A stretch of DNA of 7,181 bases. Source: an uncultured Collinsella sp. GTDB taxonomy: Bacteria > Actinomycetota > Coriobacteriia > Coriobacteriales > Coriobacteriaceae. The DNA lies in NCBI GenBank assembly GCA_934650095.1, contig CAKUFT010000052.1, forward strand, positions 1 through 7,181. Reading direction: 5' to 3'. This document shows, piece by piece, positions 5,829 to 7,181 of this stretch (its first letter is position 1; each line of letters opens with the position of its first letter). Under the pieces are notes generated by a model. The model made no database searches, had not been told where the DNA came from, and was given only the letters and a program-made list of their open reading frames with translations. The translations under genes and the position numbers were made by a program.

Positions 5829-6098
5829 CTACATCACCATGTTCAGCGCGTTCACAAATTCCTGGGCCTTCGCACGGCTACTCAGGCTAAAGACGCAAGC
5901 GGTCAACAGTCGATTGCGCAGAAAAACATCGCGGCCCTTGATCCTGTTGACCCCCGTAATGTCCTTAAGATAGACAATCTCGGTGTGCTTGCCACCAAAC
6001 GTGCCCTTCTTGAGCACCTCGATACGGTTGGGGTAGATCTTGACGTCTTTAAAGCTACCCGAACCCTTGTCCTGAAACAGCAAGGTGTTGTTGTCCAT
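5829..6098 (-). CDS. Small PH-like domain protein
   Basis: An 89-residue cytoplasmic protein with no signal peptide or membrane segment. The order of elements resembles small bacterial PH-like domains: beta strands with a basic turn (SFKDVKIYPNRIEVLKKG, 15-32), a second set ending IVYLKDITGV (41-50), a further strand pair (RDVFLRN, LTACVFSLSS), and a closing amphipathic helix AKAQEFVNALNMVM (76-89). The ITGV-type strand after a basic loop is typical of these folds. The frame is open to a GTG at 6143, but no RBS lies before it. GGGAG sits 8 nt before the ATG at 6098, so the shorter start is chosen. It is convergent with the phospholipase gene and divergent from the HTH gene. Whether it binds lipid is unknown; bacterial PH-like domains often bind proteins or have no known ligand. 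The family call is moderate, while the gene itself is likely real. Confidence 0.75.
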   Translation of the reverse strand: MDNNTLLFQDKGSGSFKDVKIYPNRIEVLKKGTFGGKHTEIVYLKDITGVNRIKGRDVFLRNRLLTACVFSLSSRAKAQEFVNALNMVM

Positions 6099-6143
6099 GC
6101 GTGTCACTCCCGTGGGGTTCGCTAAAACTGTCTCTATGGTCAC

Positions 6144-6149
6144 ATTTTA
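6144..6149 (-). promoter_or_regulatory. Candidate -10 element for the PH-like gene
   Basis: TAAAAT on the minus strand (5 of 6 to TATAAT) lies 46 bp upstream of the ATG at 6098. No good -35 is found 16-18 bp further upstream, so confidence is low. Confidence 0.28.
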
Positions 6150-6189
6150 ACCACTTCGGGAATCCTGCACGAAGGCGCTAGGCAACATT

Positions 6190-6202
6190 GGAATTCGATT
6201 CC
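6190..6202. repeat. 13-bp palindrome in the divergent spacer, possible operator
   Basis: GGAATTCGATTCC has perfect GGAAT/ATTCC arms around TCG, and lies between the divergent PH-like and HTH genes. The half GGAATTCGA recurs at 6314-6322 just inside the HTH gene, the arrangement expected for an autoregulated DNA-binding protein. Regulation has not been shown. Confidence 0.4.
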
Positions 6203-6299
6203 GCGTGAGGCTTTAAGATAGACATGATCGGCTGCATCGATGCGACTGGAATATTCTAGGAGCACGCCTCGTATTATTCGCCATTAGAGGAGGTCTTAC

Positions 6300-6626
6300 C
6301 TGGTTTACGTATGGGAATTCGAGTTCTTTGATTCGGACGGCATTGAACTTCCCGTGCCAGACTTCGGACATGAGCCGCGACACGGCGGCAAAATTGTCGC
6401 TGTAGCCGTCAGCCGCGAACTCGGCGACATTCCCACCGTCACCGCAGCGGATGCCGCGCGTATGCTCGGTGTTAGCTTAGCACGGGTGTCACAACTGCTA
6501 AATGCAGGACTACTGGATTCATGGAAGGATGGCACCAAGCGCATGATGTCCAAAGCCTCCATCGAGGCACGACTCGCCGATGCACCAAGGGCGGGACGCC
6601 CCAAAGAGGCCCCCGTTGCCGTGTAA
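6300..6626 (+). CDS. Small helix-turn-helix DNA-binding protein (possible CTG start)
   Basis: A cytoplasmic protein of 108 residues if it starts at the CTG at 6300, or 90 residues from the GTG at 6354. The C-terminal half carries a helix-turn-helix, VTAADAARMLGVSLARVSQL (residues 29-48 of the short form), followed by the wing-like SWKDGTKRMMSKASIEARL found in excisionase/MerR-like small HTH proteins. It ends in a basic, Pro/Ala-rich tail. A strong SD GAGGAGG (6287-6293) lies 6 nt before the CTG at 6300, and no ATG, GTG or TTG in this frame is near it. The GTG at 6354 has no RBS. The 18 extra codons encode a coherent stretch (VYVWEFEFFDSDGIELP) that resembles the N-terminus of HicB-like small proteins, which supports the long form. 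An in-frame TAG at 6285 excludes a longer one. The role could be repressor or antitoxin, but no partner gene is evident. Confidence 0.72.
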   Translation: MVYVWEFEFFDSDGIELPVPDFGHEPRHGGKIVAVAVSRELGDIPTVTAADAARMLGVSLARVSQLLNAGLLDSWKDGTKRMMSKASIEARLADAPRAGRPKEAPVAV

Positions 6627-6678
6627 GGCGATGCCGCTGTGGACTATCATCACCTGACATGCATGGCAGCCAGGAACG

Positions 6679-6711
6679 CTCGATTCGGGACTCACTGCGC
6701 CCCGAATCGAG
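6679..6711. repeat. Perfect 11-bp inverted repeat after the HTH gene
   Basis: CTCGATTCGGG (6679-6689) and CCCGAATCGAG (6701-6711) form a perfect stem with an 11-nt loop, 52 bp after the HTH stop. No U-tract follows (TTGGGCCC instead), so it is not a typical intrinsic terminator. The motif CGATTC is shared with the palindrome at 6190-6202, so it could be a DNA site for the HTH protein or a transcript-stabilising hairpin. Confidence 0.6.
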
Positions 6712-6964
6712 TTGGGCCCATTGCTGCAGGCTGATTCGCATCCCCGATCCCAAGAAAACAGAAGCGCCACTTGCTTCGTTGAGCCCCAACATCCGACCCC
6801 GGCTCCCCCTCGTATCCCCAGCGGCATTTCAACTCCAGGATATGTCGCGATCATGCCCGGTCATCCATGCAAATGGACACCACTCTAACACTGGGGTCAG
6901 ATATCCCCCGCTGCGGCGTATAGGGTAAAATCTTGTCTGCCGCGGAATCCGCCTGCGGGCAACG

Positions 6965-6983
6965 CTCCGATCTCCGATTGGGG
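6965..6983 (+). promoter_or_regulatory. Hairpin overlapping the RBS of the small ORF
   Basis: CTCCGAT (6965-6971) can pair with ATTGGGG (6977-6983) through five Watson-Crick and two G-T pairs around a CTCCG loop. This would sequester the GGGG of the only candidate Shine-Dalgarno for the ATG at 6992. Such occlusion is common in tightly controlled small proteins, but it is a fold prediction by eye. Confidence 0.35.
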
Positions 6984-6991
6984 TGAAGCCT

Positions 6992-7084
6992 ATGAACTTG
7001 TTTCTTGAAATCCTGCGCCTCTCGATGTATGTGACCGGCATTGCCCGGAACCTCTACTCGATCTGGCGGGAATATAAGCAGTAA
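6992..7084 (+). CDS. Small hydrophobic/amphipathic protein (30 aa)
   Basis: This short ORF begins MNLFLEILRLSMYVTGIA and ends in the charged IWREYKQ. It has an amphipathic or membrane-seeking N-terminal two thirds and a polar C-terminus. GGGGTG (6980-6985) lies 6 nt before the ATG and the stop TAA is at 7082-7084. A second ORF begins 27 bp downstream. Its size and shape would fit a membrane-active small peptide, a type I toxin-like product or a regulatory leader, but it matches nothing I recognise. It may also be chance. Confidence 0.4.
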   Translation: MNLFLEILRLSMYVTGIARNLYSIWREYKQ

Positions 7085-7111
7085 CGGATAGCGAAGGGAG
7101 TCATAGACGAT

Positions 7112-7181
7112 ATGAGAAAGCCATTTGGGTCGCCTCCCCCGCGGCGCAGCTTCTTTCCGCGGGCTCGGGGTGCCACAATGG
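7112..7181 (+). CDS. Start of an ORF cut by the right edge
   Basis: An ATG at 7112 with AAGGGAG (7094-7100) 11 nt upstream opens a frame of 23 codons to the window edge. It begins MRKPFGSPPPRR, a basic Pro/Arg-rich start. The GC-rich inverted repeat CCCGCGG/CCGCGGG (7138-7163) lies inside it. Too little is visible to assign a product. The close spacing to the preceding small ORF suggests co-transcription if both are real. Confidence 0.42.
   Translation, partial: MRKPFGSPPPRRSFFPRARGATM

Larger units (their letters stand above)
6627..6991. other. 365-bp region without a supported gene
   Basis: This region contains the inverted repeat at 6679-6711. It also has a segment at 6869-6909 with ATGGACACCA and GGGGTCAGATATCCCC that resembles the short imperfect palindromes flanking REP-associated (Y1-type) transposase elements, and an AT-rich TATAGGGTAAAAT (6919-6931) that could hold a -10 box for the small ORF that follows. 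Reading frames across it have no RBS and look non-coding. No tRNA or known riboswitch was recognised. Confidence 0.5.

Noticed and set aside
5499..6125. 208-codon plus-strand frame crossing the phospholipase tail, the terminator and the PH-like gene
   Set aside because: It runs through a strong terminator and over two genes in other frames and has no coherent protein character.
6099..6143. GTG start adding 15 residues to the PH-like protein
   Set aside because: There is no RBS before the GTG, whereas GGGAG lies 8 nt before the internal ATG at 6098. The extension also overlaps the candidate -10 region.
6679..6720. Intrinsic terminator for the HTH gene
   Set aside because: The stem is perfect, but no U-run follows, so it is listed as an inverted repeat only.
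6910..6990. Riboswitch upstream of the 30-aa ORF
   Set aside because: Several short GC stems can be drawn, but no known aptamer consensus was recognised, so only the RBS hairpin was kept.
6829..7041. 70-codon minus-strand frame across the small-ORF region
   Set aside because: It lacks an RBS and domain features and overlaps a region better explained by regulatory structure and a plus-strand small ORF.

Overview
The window is about 60% GC chromosomal DNA, and the style of its proteins points to a Gram-positive, high-GC gut anaerobe of the Coriobacteriia, most likely Collinsella or a close relative. The clues are a folD/cyclodeaminase pair of the anaerobic type, lipoproteins with MKKK signal peptides and Gly-rich linkers, and a large Tat-exported enzyme ending in an LAxTG-type sorting signal. 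The assignment is an inference, because no rRNA or other marker gene is present.

Layout. (1) 1-1135, minus strand: a tight two-gene folate operon, a formimino-THF cyclodeaminase/methenyl-THF cyclohydrolase family protein followed after 2 bp by folD, which runs off the left edge. A candidate promoter and a 5'-UTR hairpin precede it. (2) 1297-3053, plus strand: two tandem paralogous lipoproteins, each with its own strong RBS, its own intrinsic terminator and a shared pair of upstream sequence blocks. The duplicated unit therefore appears to include the control region. (3) 3180-5803, plus strand: an 826-residue cell-surface phosphatidylinositol-specific phospholipase C (PI-PLC) with a Tat signal, a possible beta-trefoil N-terminal domain, a PI-PLC X-type catalytic domain and a C-terminal wall-sorting-like tail, closed by a strong terminator. 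(4) 5829-6098, minus strand: a small protein resembling bacterial PH domains. (5) 6300-6626, plus strand: a small helix-turn-helix protein whose strong Shine-Dalgarno sequence points to a CTG codon. (6) 6627-7181: a poorly coding stretch with a perfect 11-bp hairpin and a possible repeat-element relic, then a 30-codon hydrophobic small ORF whose ribosome site can fold into a hairpin, and the start of a further ORF cut by the right edge.

How the genes work together. The folate pair interconverts one-carbon units. The FolD here lacks the Lys and Gln needed for cyclohydrolase activity, so the neighbouring cyclodeaminase-family protein probably supplies that step. The two lipoproteins and the PI-PLC are all extracytoplasmic, but the terminators between them argue that they are separate transcription units. 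No CRISPR array, tRNA, rRNA or intact insertion sequence was seen.
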